Source: an uncultured Verrucomicrobiota bacterium (GTDB lineage Bacteria > Verrucomicrobiota > Kiritimatiellia > RFP12 > UBA1067). From it: a stretch of 45,999 nt of DNA. The notes below the pieces were generated by a model. That model ran no database searches and was not told the origin of the DNA. It saw only the letters and a list, made by a program, of their open reading frames with translations. Positions 13,891-22,189 of this stretch are shown here, in pieces. The position numbers and the translations under genes were made by a program. Where the stretch lies: assembly GCA_946610035.1 (NCBI GenBank), contig CAMOCC010000014.1, positions 1 through 45,999 of the forward strand, given 5' to 3'. Numbering within the stretch: the first letter of the stretch is position 1; each line of letters opens with the position of its first letter.

Positions 13891-16612
13891 GGATGGATTA
13901 ATTTTGTGCATACTGGCGGTCTCTGCAGCAACCGCCTTCGCCGAGCCTCTGATACAGGCCCGCGTGGCCGCGCCGTCGGCGGGAATGGTGTCCGACAACC
14001 TGATTGTCTACACGGCCAACGCATGTGAATTCGGCGCGGACATGACGGGCGCGAAGGATTCGACCGAGGCGATAAGTTCCGCAATAAAGGCATGCCACGA
14101 GGCGCAGGGCGGCACGGTGTTCCTTCCGGCGGGACGCTACCGCGTGGAAGGGACGCTGGAGCTTCCCGACGGCGTAACGCTCCGCGGCGAGTGGATGCGC
14201 CCCGACAAGGGCGGCGCGGGGAAGGGCACGATCCTCATGGCGTATTCGGGGCGCGGAACGGAGAAGCCGGACGAAGGCGCTTTCATAACGGTGCGCGGCG
14301 CGACGACGCTGCGTGACCTGTCGATATGGTATCCGGAGCAGAAAGCCGACGCGCCGGTTCCGTATCCCGCGACGATCCGTGGTCGCGGACACTCCACGGT
14401 CTACAACGTTACGCTCTACAATTCCTGGACGGGCTTCTGGAACAACAACTGCTCTTCCATGCTCGTCAGGCGGCTCTACGGAACGGCGCTGAAGCTCGGA
14501 GTGCACGGTGCGTACGCATACGACGTCCCGCGCATAGAACACGTCTCGCTTTCGCCGAAGTACTGGTCCGAAAGCGGACTCCCAGGCGCTCCAAAGGGCA
14601 AGGCGCTCGCGAAGCTGAAGGCATATCTGCAGAAGAACCTCGTCGGCATTATGTGCGGCGAGCAGGACTGGGGATACTGGTGGGACATCGACATCGACTT
14701 CTGCCAGAAGGGCCTGCTCATAACCGCAGTCCCGTCCGACGACGGAAAGCTCCTCAACACCGGCAACGTCGCGGCTGGAAACGTGCGGATACGCAATGCG
14801 GGAGTCGGCGTGTTTCTCGAGAATCCCGGATATCCGTGCTTCATGCTAACTGGAAGCGATATTTCGGCGCGGGTGTGTCCGATATACTTCGGGGCGAAGC
14901 CCGACTATTCCGAGGCGATTGCGCGCGGCGTGAAGCCGTGGTATCAGTCCAACACATCGCTTGTCGTCTCGGATACGATTCTCCGGGGCGGAAAGTACTC
15001 CGTCGGCTCCGCGAAGATCGGACCATACGCAATCAGCCTGAAGGACTGCACTTTCGCTGGTTACGCGAATGCGGCAGTGAGGTCCGCGGCCGGAAACATC
15101 GTCGTTGCGCGCTGCAGCTTCGACGAACCGAAGGCCGCTGCATACGAGATGGGCGAAAAGGTTGATCAGCTCGTCCTTTCGGGGAATGAGTACAAGGGAC
15201 CGTCGGCCGTGAGTGGATGGGAGTCGGACGATCCGCGCATAATCCGCGACGAGAAGTCTAAGGCCGTTCCCGCCGCGATCAAGTATGCCTTCGACCACAC
15301 CCCGCGCGGGAAACCCGCTTCGCCGAAGATATGGGACGTCACCGATTTCGGAGCGGCGCGCGGAACTTTCAGGGAGCTTCCGAAGGAGGACTCCACCGCG
15401 GCGTTCCAGAAGGCGCTCGACGCGGCTGGCGCGGCGAAGGGCGGCACGGTGTACGTTCCGGCCGGATCGTACAAGCTCTTCGGCGGCGTGAAGGTTCCGC
15501 CAGGCGTGGAGCTGCGCGGATCCTTCGAAGGCGCGCACTACGGAAACGCGACGATGCGCGGAACGATGCTCTGGGCGATAGGCGGAAAGGACAAGCCGGA
15601 CGACGCACCGCTCGTGACGCTATCGCGCGGCGCGGGCGTGAGGGGAATCACCGTGTACTATCCGCACCAGGGGTGGAGCGATCTCCCCGAAGTCGAGGAC
15701 CGCATCCGCGTGAAGAAGTATCCGCCGACTGTCCGCGCCGCCGCGCAGTCGTGGATTCGCGACTGCACGTTCATCGGCTCCTGGACCGCGATCGACGCGA
15801 TGACGGTTAAGTGCGACGGAATCGAAATCGCGGACGTGACGGGCGCGGCGCTCGGCACGACGCTCGAGATCGGACACGGCACGACGGGCGGAACGGTCCG
15901 CGACCTGCACTTCAACTTCTCCGGCTGGGGGCACCAGGGCGGATTCCCCAACCACCCCGGCAACAAGACCGAGGGCGAGCGTCTCTGCGACTTCTCGTCG
16001 CGCGTCACGCGCGGAATAGTCCTGGGCGACGTGAAGAAGTGCGACTTCTTCTCCTGCTTCAACATCAACGTCGCCGAGCAGCTCGTCCTGGAACGCGACC
16101 GGTACACAGGCGGATCGTTCCGCGGCAAGATGTGGGGCGTCGCGTTCGACGCTGCGCGGGACGGCGTGATAGGACGCGCGGGAAGCGACGCGGTGATAGG
16201 GCTCGTCGCGTCGATGGGCGTATTCTTCCGCCAGGGCGGAGGACACTACGCGGTGACGGAGCCGGGCTTTCGCGGACGCATAGTGTTCGACGTGGCGGAC
16301 GTGTGGTCACCTGCGTCGAAGATCGCCGATGTCCGCGGTGGATCGGTCGCGTTCAACCAGCTCATATCGTGGTGCTGCTACGAGGCGTCCGCGGAGAAGG
16401 GCGGCGATCTTTCCGTTTTTGCGAGTGCGTTCGTCGGCGACCATATGCGTCTTGACAACAAGCTTCCGTGCATGCGCTTCGGACCGGGCTCGAAAGGCGC
16501 CGCCGCGGCAAACGTCGAGTGTCGCAAGATCCTCACGATAGAATCCGATCCGTCGGCCGACGTTAAAATCGGCATCAACGGAATCATGAAACAGGCACCC
16601 ACAGAAAAATAA
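13883..16612 (+). CDS. Secreted twin beta-helix protein with two Pectate_lyase_3-type modules
   Basis: The product has 909 residues. ATG 13883 overlaps the GH31 stop (ATGAGTAA), implying translational coupling; the track's first residue is a TTG. A signal peptide (ending ATAFA) is followed by module 1, opening 'CEFGADMTGAKDSTEAISSAI' and 'GGTVFLPAGRYRV'. Module 2 starts near residue 490 with 'VTDFGAARGTF' and 'GGTVYVPAGSYKLFGGVKV'. Both are the first-coil signature of right-handed parallel beta-helices. A two-helix layout recalls GH55 exo-beta-1,3-glucanases, but polysaccharide lyases and GH28-like enzymes share the fold, and I cannot identify catalytic residues. Extracellular or periplasmic polysaccharide cleavage is inferred from fold and operon company. 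Confidence 0.75.
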   Translation: MSKDGLILCILAVSAATAFAEPLIQARVAAPSAGMVSDNLIVYTANACEFGADMTGAKDSTEAISSAIKACHEAQGGTVFLPAGRYRVEGTLELPDGVTLRGEWMRPDKGGAGKGTILMAYSGRGTEKPDEGAFITVRGATTLRDLSIWYPEQKADAPVPYPATIRGRGHSTVYNVTLYNSWTGFWNNNCSSMLVRRLYGTALKLGVHGAYAYDVPRIEHVSLSPKYWSESGLPGAPKGKALAKLKAYLQKNLVGIMCGEQDWGYWWDIDIDFCQKGLLITAVPSDDGKLLNTGNVAAGNVRIRNAGVGVFLENPGYPCFMLTGSDISARVCPIYFGAKPDYSEAIARGVKPWYQSNTSLVVSDTILRGGKYSVGSAKIGPYAISLKDCTFAGYANAAVRSAAGNIVVARCSFDEPKAAAYEMGEKVDQLVLSGNEYKGPSAVSGWESDDPRIIRDEKSKAVPAAIKYAFDHTPRGKPASPKIWDVTDFGAARGTFRELPKEDSTAAFQKALDAAGAAKGGTVYVPAGSYKLFGGVKVPPGVELRGSFEGAHYGNATMRGTMLWAIGGKDKPDDAPLVTLSRGAGVRGITVYYPHQGWSDLPEVEDRIRVKKYPPTVRAAAQSWIRDCTFIGSWTAIDAMTVKCDGIEIADVTGAALGTTLEIGHGTTGGTVRDLHFNFSGWGHQGGFPNHPGNKTEGERLCDFSSRVTRGIVLGDVKKCDFFSCFNINVAEQLVLERDRYTGGSFRGKMWGVAFDAARDGVIGRAGSDAVIGLVASMGVFFRQGGGHYAVTEPGFRGRIVFDVADVWSPASKIADVRGGSVAFNQLISWCCYEASAEKGGDLSVFASAFVGDHMRLDNKLPCMRFGPGSKGAAAANVECRKILTIESDPSADVKIGINGIMKQAPTEK

Positions 16613-16629
16613 ACCAAGGAGATACAGGT

Positions 16630-18519
16630 ATGCACACCAGCACAAGAAAACAGGCATTTGTTCTCGCGCTTGCCATCGCCCTGACGCTTGCCGGAACGGC
16701 TGAAGCGACGCGTCTCGGCGAAACGCGCACGCGTCAGTACCGCGATCTCCAGACGCGCATCTGCCGCGGATGGAACACGTGGTACAACAACAGCATGACG
16801 GCGCACACTTTTCTCCCAGACGGCTTCACGGTGAACTTCGGCGTCTCGCTGCACAACGGAAAGGAATACCGCCGCGAGTTTCTCAAGAACGGCAGGTCAA
16901 GAATGGGCGTCATCCCGGGGCTGAGGTCCGATGACGGGCGCTACACGAGCGTCGAGATAGTCCAGAACCAATTCGCCCTCACGCTCGAGACTGCGGCTGA
17001 CGGAGAAGACCTTGTTGCACTTGTGACGCCTTCGAACAAATGCGGGCATCTCGTCATAGCGGACGTTTTCTATCCGTGGGAGCGCGACGGGACCGTCGGA
17101 CGCGAGGGCGATCAGCTCTTCGGAACGCGAGGCGGACGCAGGTTCACCGTCTCCACCACGGCGGCTTCCGCGAAGATGCCGTACATGCCGTCCGGCTCTC
17201 CGCGCCTCGCCGTGCGGCTCCAGGAGAAGATCGGCTTCTATACCGGCAGGGCGCGCACGCTCGAGGAAATCGAGAAGCTCATCGGCGAGCGCCGCGCCGA
17301 ACAGGAGAAGCGCGTAGCGTCGTGGGGCGAGCACGCCGATTCGTTCCAGGGCATGCAGACGATCCTCGCGTGGAACACAATCTACGACGCGCCCAACGGA
17401 AGGGCGATCGCTCCGGTGAGCCGCAACTGGAACTACAACTGGGAGGGATGGGTGCTGTTCGACTGGGACACCTACTTCGCGGCATGGATGCTCTCGTCCT
17501 TCAACCGCGACCTCGCCTTCGCGAACGCCGTCGAGATCACGAAGAGCGTGACGGGAGAGGGCTTCGTCCCCAACTACAAGTCCGCGTCTGGCATATCCGC
17601 CGACCGCTCGCAGCCTCCCGTCGGCAGTCGCACGATTCTTGAAATCTACAGGCGCTATCCTGAAAAGTGGCTCCTGGAGGAGACTTACGACGAGCTCATT
17701 GCCTGGAATCGCTGGTGGCCGAAGGCCCGCACGTGCGGCGACGGGTTCCTCGCGTGGGGCACGCACGGCTGGAACAAAGACGGCACGCGCCGCGCCCAGG
17801 CGCTGCATCTGGCGAAGTACGAGTCGGGTCTCGACAACTCGCCCATGTTCGACGAAGCGAAAATGCTTCCGGAGACGTGCACGATGGACCAGGCGGACGT
17901 CGGGCTGATGGCGATGTACGTCATGGACTGCAAGGCGCTAGCCGAGATCGCCGGCATCCTCGATAGGCGCGGCGACCGCGAGGAGCTGCTCGGGCGCGCA
18001 AAGTCCTACGCTGACAAGCTCCAGACGATGTGGGACGAGAAGACAGGCATCTACCGCAACGTCAGGATGCCGGGGAACAGTTTCCTCGACGTCCTCTCGC
18101 CCTGCAACTTCTATCCGCTGCTCTCCGGCACGGCGACGAATGAGCAGGCCGACCGCATGATAAACGAGCACTATTTCAATCCGGAGGAGTTCTACGGCGA
18201 GTTCGTGATGCCTGCGAGCGCGCGCAATGCGAGGGGCTTCAAGGACAACAACTACTGGCGCGGACGCATCTGGGCACCGCTGAACTTCCTTGTCTACCTC
18301 GGCATGAAGGACTACAGGACGCCGACAGTCGACAAGGCTCGCGCAGACCTCGTGGAGCGCTCGCGCAACCTGCTGATGAAGAACTGGAAGGAAAACGGCG
18401 GGATATACGAGAACTACAATTCCGTGACCGGTGCGGGCGGAGACGCAGGCGCGTCGGACGCCTTCTACCACTGGGGCGCGCTTCTCGCGTTCATTGGAAT
18501 CCTCGACAGCGGCAGGTAG
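16630..18519 (+). CDS. Secreted GH63-like (alpha/alpha)6-barrel glycosidase
   Basis: The product has 629 residues. AAGGAG precedes the ATG and a signal peptide ends near TAEA. GH63/YgjK-like features are 'RNWNYNWEGWVLFDWDTYFAAWML', 'GFVPNYKSASGISADRSQPPVGS' with the probable acid Asp325, 'ARGFKDNNYWRGRIWAPLNFLVYLG', and 'GGIYENYNSVTG' with the probable base Glu594. The N-terminus is a beta-sandwich. Family members are inverting alpha-glycosidases acting on alpha-glucosides and related sugars such as mannosylglycerate; substrate is not deducible here. It is the last gene of the GH92-led operon, 17 bp after its upstream neighbour. No clear intrinsic terminator is seen before operator 3. Confidence 0.82.
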   Translation: MHTSTRKQAFVLALAIALTLAGTAEATRLGETRTRQYRDLQTRICRGWNTWYNNSMTAHTFLPDGFTVNFGVSLHNGKEYRREFLKNGRSRMGVIPGLRSDDGRYTSVEIVQNQFALTLETAADGEDLVALVTPSNKCGHLVIADVFYPWERDGTVGREGDQLFGTRGGRRFTVSTTAASAKMPYMPSGSPRLAVRLQEKIGFYTGRARTLEEIEKLIGERRAEQEKRVASWGEHADSFQGMQTILAWNTIYDAPNGRAIAPVSRNWNYNWEGWVLFDWDTYFAAWMLSSFNRDLAFANAVEITKSVTGEGFVPNYKSASGISADRSQPPVGSRTILEIYRRYPEKWLLEETYDELIAWNRWWPKARTCGDGFLAWGTHGWNKDGTRRAQALHLAKYESGLDNSPMFDEAKMLPETCTMDQADVGLMAMYVMDCKALAEIAGILDRRGDREELLGRAKSYADKLQTMWDEKTGIYRNVRMPGNSFLDVLSPCNFYPLLSGTATNEQADRMINEHYFNPEEFYGEFVMPASARNARGFKDNNYWRGRIWAPLNFLVYLGMKDYRTPTVDKARADLVERSRNLLMKNWKENGGIYENYNSVTGAGGDAGASDAFYHWGALLAFIGILDSGR

Positions 18520-18557
18520 ATCCGTTCCTTGAATACATCGCGCATCCTCTGCCTTTA

Positions 18558-18621
18558 GCGCGATTTTCACGATAATTTTTGCGCTGACTTCACTTGTTAC
18601 AACGGTAAAATATGCTATAAT
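18558..18621 (+). promoter_or_regulatory. Operator-promoter 3 (first surface-protein gene)
   Basis: Half-sites GCGCGATTTTCAC (18558-18570) and GCGCTGACTTCAC (18581-18593) have a 23-bp period. TATAAT follows after exactly 22 bp at 18616-18621. A strong ribosome-binding site AAAGGAGG (18632-18639) precedes the ATG at 18644. Confidence 0.82.
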
Positions 18622-18643
18622 TACCACAAATAAAGGAGGTTCT

Positions 18644-21600
18644 ATGGTCATGAAGTCGTTGCATCGCATGGCTGCTAAGTCGCTGTGGTTTGTGTTGTCG
18701 TTCGCCGCTGTGTCGGCGTTTGCCGTTGACCTGCCGGCGAACTACACGCGGCTCGACTGGATCGAGTCCACAAACGACGGCAAGCAGTACATAAATACGG
18801 GTTATTCGCCTGTCACGGGAACGTGCATCCGAGCATCGTTCAATCTTGGAGAGAGAAGCACTAAATGGGCGTCCCTTTTCGGCGTGTTTGAAAAAAATGA
18901 CAATTCGTCCTATGGCGTACTGTTACGGCACAGGGATAACTGGCAGAGTCTGAACGGGGTATTCCTGAATTCGAGCTGGGGCGACGCAACGGTGGCGTGC
19001 CCCGCAGGCGAGGACTACATAGTTGAGCTGAAGAGCGGGCAGGTGACAATCGGCTCTACTGTGAAAAGCATCACTTCCCTTGATGAAAATCTTGCCAATT
19101 ACACTGCACCGATTTATATCTTCTGTGAATGCAATAGGAAAAACGACTTGACGTTCGAGGCCCGTAGACATCAGGCGTACAGGCTCTATTCCATGACTAT
19201 AGTCGAAATCGACCCGGATACGGAATCGGAGACTGTCAAGAGGAACTTCATTCCTTGCAGAACGGATGGCGGCGCGAACGGCCTGTGGGATGCCGTAGAG
19301 GGCGTGTTTTATGGCAACCAGGCGTCAGGGGCCGATTTTCTCGGGGGAGGTTTCAGCTACAGGACGGACGCCAATGGCGTTGTAACGATTGTTGAAGGCG
19401 GTGTTCTGCCCGCTGCCGTTGCATCTGGAGCGTCAGCGCTCGTGGTTGACTGCGCCGGTTCAAATGTCGATTCGAGCGGAGTTGCCCAACTGCCGCAGAC
19501 AACGATACGCGCTGGCGGGCTGTCGTTCCTGAACAATGCCAGGGAAGATCATGCTTTGACGGGGTCGCTTACGCTTTACGGTGGCGCGTCGCTGGATTTC
19601 GATGTTTCTGCCGCAGGCTGCGACGCTTTGTCGGCGACATCGCTCATCTTAGACGAGTCGGTTTCCTCGGAATCACCTGTCGAAATAGTGGTGAATGCTG
19701 TCGGAATCACAGAGCTCACGGACAGCTTTGTTCTTGTTGCCTGCGGCAGCCTGCAGTCAGATGATGTATCCCGCTTTTCTTTGACGACCAGCGTGCCGGC
19801 CGGGCTAGAGGTCAGAAACGGCAATCTCGTCCTAGTATCGAAGGGCGTCACTTCGTCCGTGTGGACAGGCGGCGCGTCTAACGGGAAATGGTCTGAAGAG
19901 GGCAACTGGCTGGAAGGCATTGTGCCCGAGTCGGGCTCGCAAGTTAAATTCAACACTGCTTCTGGCGGCGAGACGGAGATGGACATCGCCGGGATCTCGG
20001 TAGGCAGCATAACGGTAGGCGAGAATGCTGGAGCGTTTGTCCACACCGGCGGCGCACTCGGCGTGACAGGTTCGATTTCGAGCAGTTCTTCCGCGCCGCA
20101 GAAATTCACGATGCCGATTTCGGTCGGAGTTGCGTCCGGCGATCCGGTAACTGTCTCGGCAGCTGGCGATATGGAATTCCAGGGTGGGGTCACGGTCAAT
20201 TCAGGAGAGCTCGACGTTGCCCTGTCGGCAGGCAGGACGGCAGAGTTCTCTGGACTTGACGGCGGCGCGAAGCTTGTTGTCGGCACCGCCGGTGAGCCTG
20301 GCTGCACGGTGGTTCTTTCCGGCAGGGGAAGGACGGCTTCGCTTAACGGTGTGGATATCAGGGGCTATGAATCAAGTCTATGTGTAACTGGCGGAATTTC
20401 CGTGACTACTGCGGCGGATAAAAATACAGGAAATGTCAACATAGGTAACGAGGCAAACCGGCTGCAGACGCTTGTCGTCGAGGACGCTTCGCTTTCCATT
20501 GTCCCTGCTCCTACGCGAGGTGTCACGACCGCCGCCATAAACCTCGGGACCGCTCTGTACGGCGTTGGTCTTCTCGACGTAAGGAAGGGCGGTGTTGTTA
20601 ATGCGAATCTGGTCGGCGCAAAGGAGTCGTTTACACGGACGGCGATTTATGTTGCCGACGGTGGATCTGTCACGAACTACTGCGGAGACCAAAACAATTT
20701 GTTCATTTCAAATGCAGGCTATGGATATCTCGAGAATGCCGGAAACTTTGCAATGAAAGGGTGGGCTATTGTCGGCGACGGAAATGCTTCATGGAAGCAA
20801 AGTCAGCATAATATTGGAATCGCTTACCAGAAAGGAGGCGAGCTTTCGTTTACTGGAGAATGGAACGGGACTTTTGACATCTGCCGCGGAACAACCGGGC
20901 TTGTGTATCAGACTGGAGGCGTCATAAACGTTCCAGGCGGCGGCATTGACATGAACGGGCGCTACGGTGCGGCCTGCGGCTTAGGCATTTTCACCATTGA
21001 CGGACGTGAAGCGGTGGCGAAAGTTTCCAGTCTGAGGCCGGTAAACCACAACGAAACGACTTGCAACATGACATCTATCGTGAACATCCGCGAGGGGGGA
21101 ACTCTGGAATATGGCGAAATCAAGTGCAGGCTCAACACCTGGGATGCCAATTGGGATGCGACAAAACAGGTGTGCTACATGAATTTTGCAGGTGGATTCC
21201 TTAAGCCAAAGAACTCGGGCGGTCTTTTCAACGAAGAGAACAACGGGAAGCACCTTCCGAATGCCGTATATGCTTTTGCCGGGGGAATGGGCGTAGATGT
21301 CCCGGAAAACGTTTCGAGCACATTGAATTTCCCCGTGTCGAAGCCTGTCGGTCGCGGCATAGCGTCCGTTATTCCGCCGGCAGATCTTCTTGCAGAAGAG
21401 TACCTCGGCGCGCCGTTCGTCGACATCATAGGCGACGGACAAGGCGCCACGGCCGTTGCGCTGTTTGATTCTTCAACCCGCCGGGTCACCGGAATCAAGG
21501 TCATATCTCCCGGCTGCGGCTACACGTATGCGACTGCCTCGATATATCAAGGCATTCTTGCGCGCAACGGAAGTTACACGGCGACAGTGGAGCTTACTCC

Positions 21601-22057
21601 AGAAGGCGAAGATCAGGTGTGCGGTGGCCTCGTAAAACGTGGTGCAGGTTCGCTTGCAATCGGCACGGGCATGATTCCGGAGGGAATGCCGATATCAATC
21701 CTTTCCGGAACACTTGACCTCGGCGGAGCGACATGCAATGCAACGTCTGTTACACTTGGCGGAGGTGTGATGGACAATGGCTCCATCAGAGCAGCACATC
21801 TGAATGTCGTCAGCCCAGAGACGTCAGTGGAGATCAGAAATGCTACGCTCTCTTTCGCTGAAGGCACTGCGATTTCGGTTTCTAGTGAATTTGACCTTAC
21901 GTCCAACACGAAGTGGGTTGTTGCAACAGTCGGAGAGGGCGGCAATATCGTGATGCCTACGTCGGGACTGTCCGCTCCCAAAGGATGGAAGGTGGCCCTT
22001 GAAAACGGGAAACTCGTTCTCTGTCCTAACAAAGGTTTACTTATACTGGTAAGGTAG
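18644..22057 (+). CDS. Large secreted surface protein: N-terminal lectin-like module plus beta-repeat region
   Basis: The product has 1137 residues. A signal peptide (ending VSAFA) is followed by a module of about 200 residues beginning DLPANYTRLDWIES and ending 'VEGVFYGNQASGADFLGG'. The same module starts the protein at 22190 and looks like a concanavalin/LamG-type beta-sandwich. The rest is rich in Gly, Ser, Thr and Val and low in Cys, with 'VWTGGASNGKWSEEGNWLEGIVPESGSQV' followed by many beta-coil units such as 'TVSAAGDMEFQGGVTVNSGELDV'. This is typical of passenger-like beta-solenoids. No C-terminal beta-barrel or sorting motif is obvious; it ends GLLILVR. A role in binding substrate or surface attachment is inferred from co-regulation with the enzymes. 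Confidence 0.65.
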   Translation: MVMKSLHRMAAKSLWFVLSFAAVSAFAVDLPANYTRLDWIESTNDGKQYINTGYSPVTGTCIRASFNLGERSTKWASLFGVFEKNDNSSYGVLLRHRDNWQSLNGVFLNSSWGDATVACPAGEDYIVELKSGQVTIGSTVKSITSLDENLANYTAPIYIFCECNRKNDLTFEARRHQAYRLYSMTIVEIDPDTESETVKRNFIPCRTDGGANGLWDAVEGVFYGNQASGADFLGGGFSYRTDANGVVTIVEGGVLPAAVASGASALVVDCAGSNVDSSGVAQLPQTTIRAGGLSFLNNAREDHALTGSLTLYGGASLDFDVSAAGCDALSATSLILDESVSSESPVEIVVNAVGITELTDSFVLVACGSLQSDDVSRFSLTTSVPAGLEVRNGNLVLVSKGVTSSVWTGGASNGKWSEEGNWLEGIVPESGSQVKFNTASGGETEMDIAGISVGSITVGENAGAFVHTGGALGVTGSISSSSSAPQKFTMPISVGVASGDPVTVSAAGDMEFQGGVTVNSGELDVALSAGRTAEFSGLDGGAKLVVGTAGEPGCTVVLSGRGRTASLNGVDIRGYESSLCVTGGISVTTAADKNTGNVNIGNEANRLQTLVVEDASLSIVPAPTRGVTTAAINLGTALYGVGLLDVRKGGVVNANLVGAKESFTRTAIYVADGGSVTNYCGDQNNLFISNAGYGYLENAGNFAMKGWAIVGDGNASWKQSQHNIGIAYQKGGELSFTGEWNGTFDICRGTTGLVYQTGGVINVPGGGIDMNGRYGAACGLGIFTIDGREAVAKVSSLRPVNHNETTCNMTSIVNIREGGTLEYGEIKCRLNTWDANWDATKQVCYMNFAGGFLKPKNSGGLFNEENNGKHLPNAVYAFAGGMGVDVPENVSSTLNFPVSKPVGRGIASVIPPADLLAEEYLGAPFVDIIGDGQGATAVALFDSSTRRVTGIKVISPGCGYTYATASIYQGILARNGSYTATVELTPEGEDQVCGGLVKRGAGSLAIGTGMIPEGMPISILSGTLDLGGATCNATSVTLGGGVMDNGSIRAAHLNVVSPETSVEIRNATLSFAEGTAISVSSEFDLTSNTKWVVATVGEGGNIVMPTSGLSAPKGWKVALENGKLVLCPNKGLLILVR

Positions 22058-22099
22058 TTTTATGCTTAGGTAAACGTCCTCATCGCGCAGTGTCCCCAT

Positions 22100-22168
22100 G
22101 CGCATTTTTCACTGAGAAATTTGCGCGAATTTCACTCTTTTGTCAAAGGAATATGTTATTCTTATAAT
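22100..22168 (+). promoter_or_regulatory. Operator-promoter 4 (second surface-protein operon)
   Basis: Half-sites GCGCATTTTTCAC (22100-22112) and GCGCGAATTTCAC (22123-22135) are the closest pair to consensus. TATAAT at 22163-22168 lies 27 bp downstream rather than 22, and here a recognisable -35 (TTGTCA, 22140-22145, 17-bp spacer) is present. A ribosome-binding site of the GGGAGG type lies before ATG 22190. Confidence 0.8.
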
Positions 22169-22189
22169 ACAAAAACAAGGGAGGTTGTA

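Noticed and set aside
22121-22189. Upstream ATG of the second surface-protein ORF
   Set aside because: It overlaps operator half-site 2 and precedes the -10; ATG 22190 has a strong ribosome-binding site and signal peptide.
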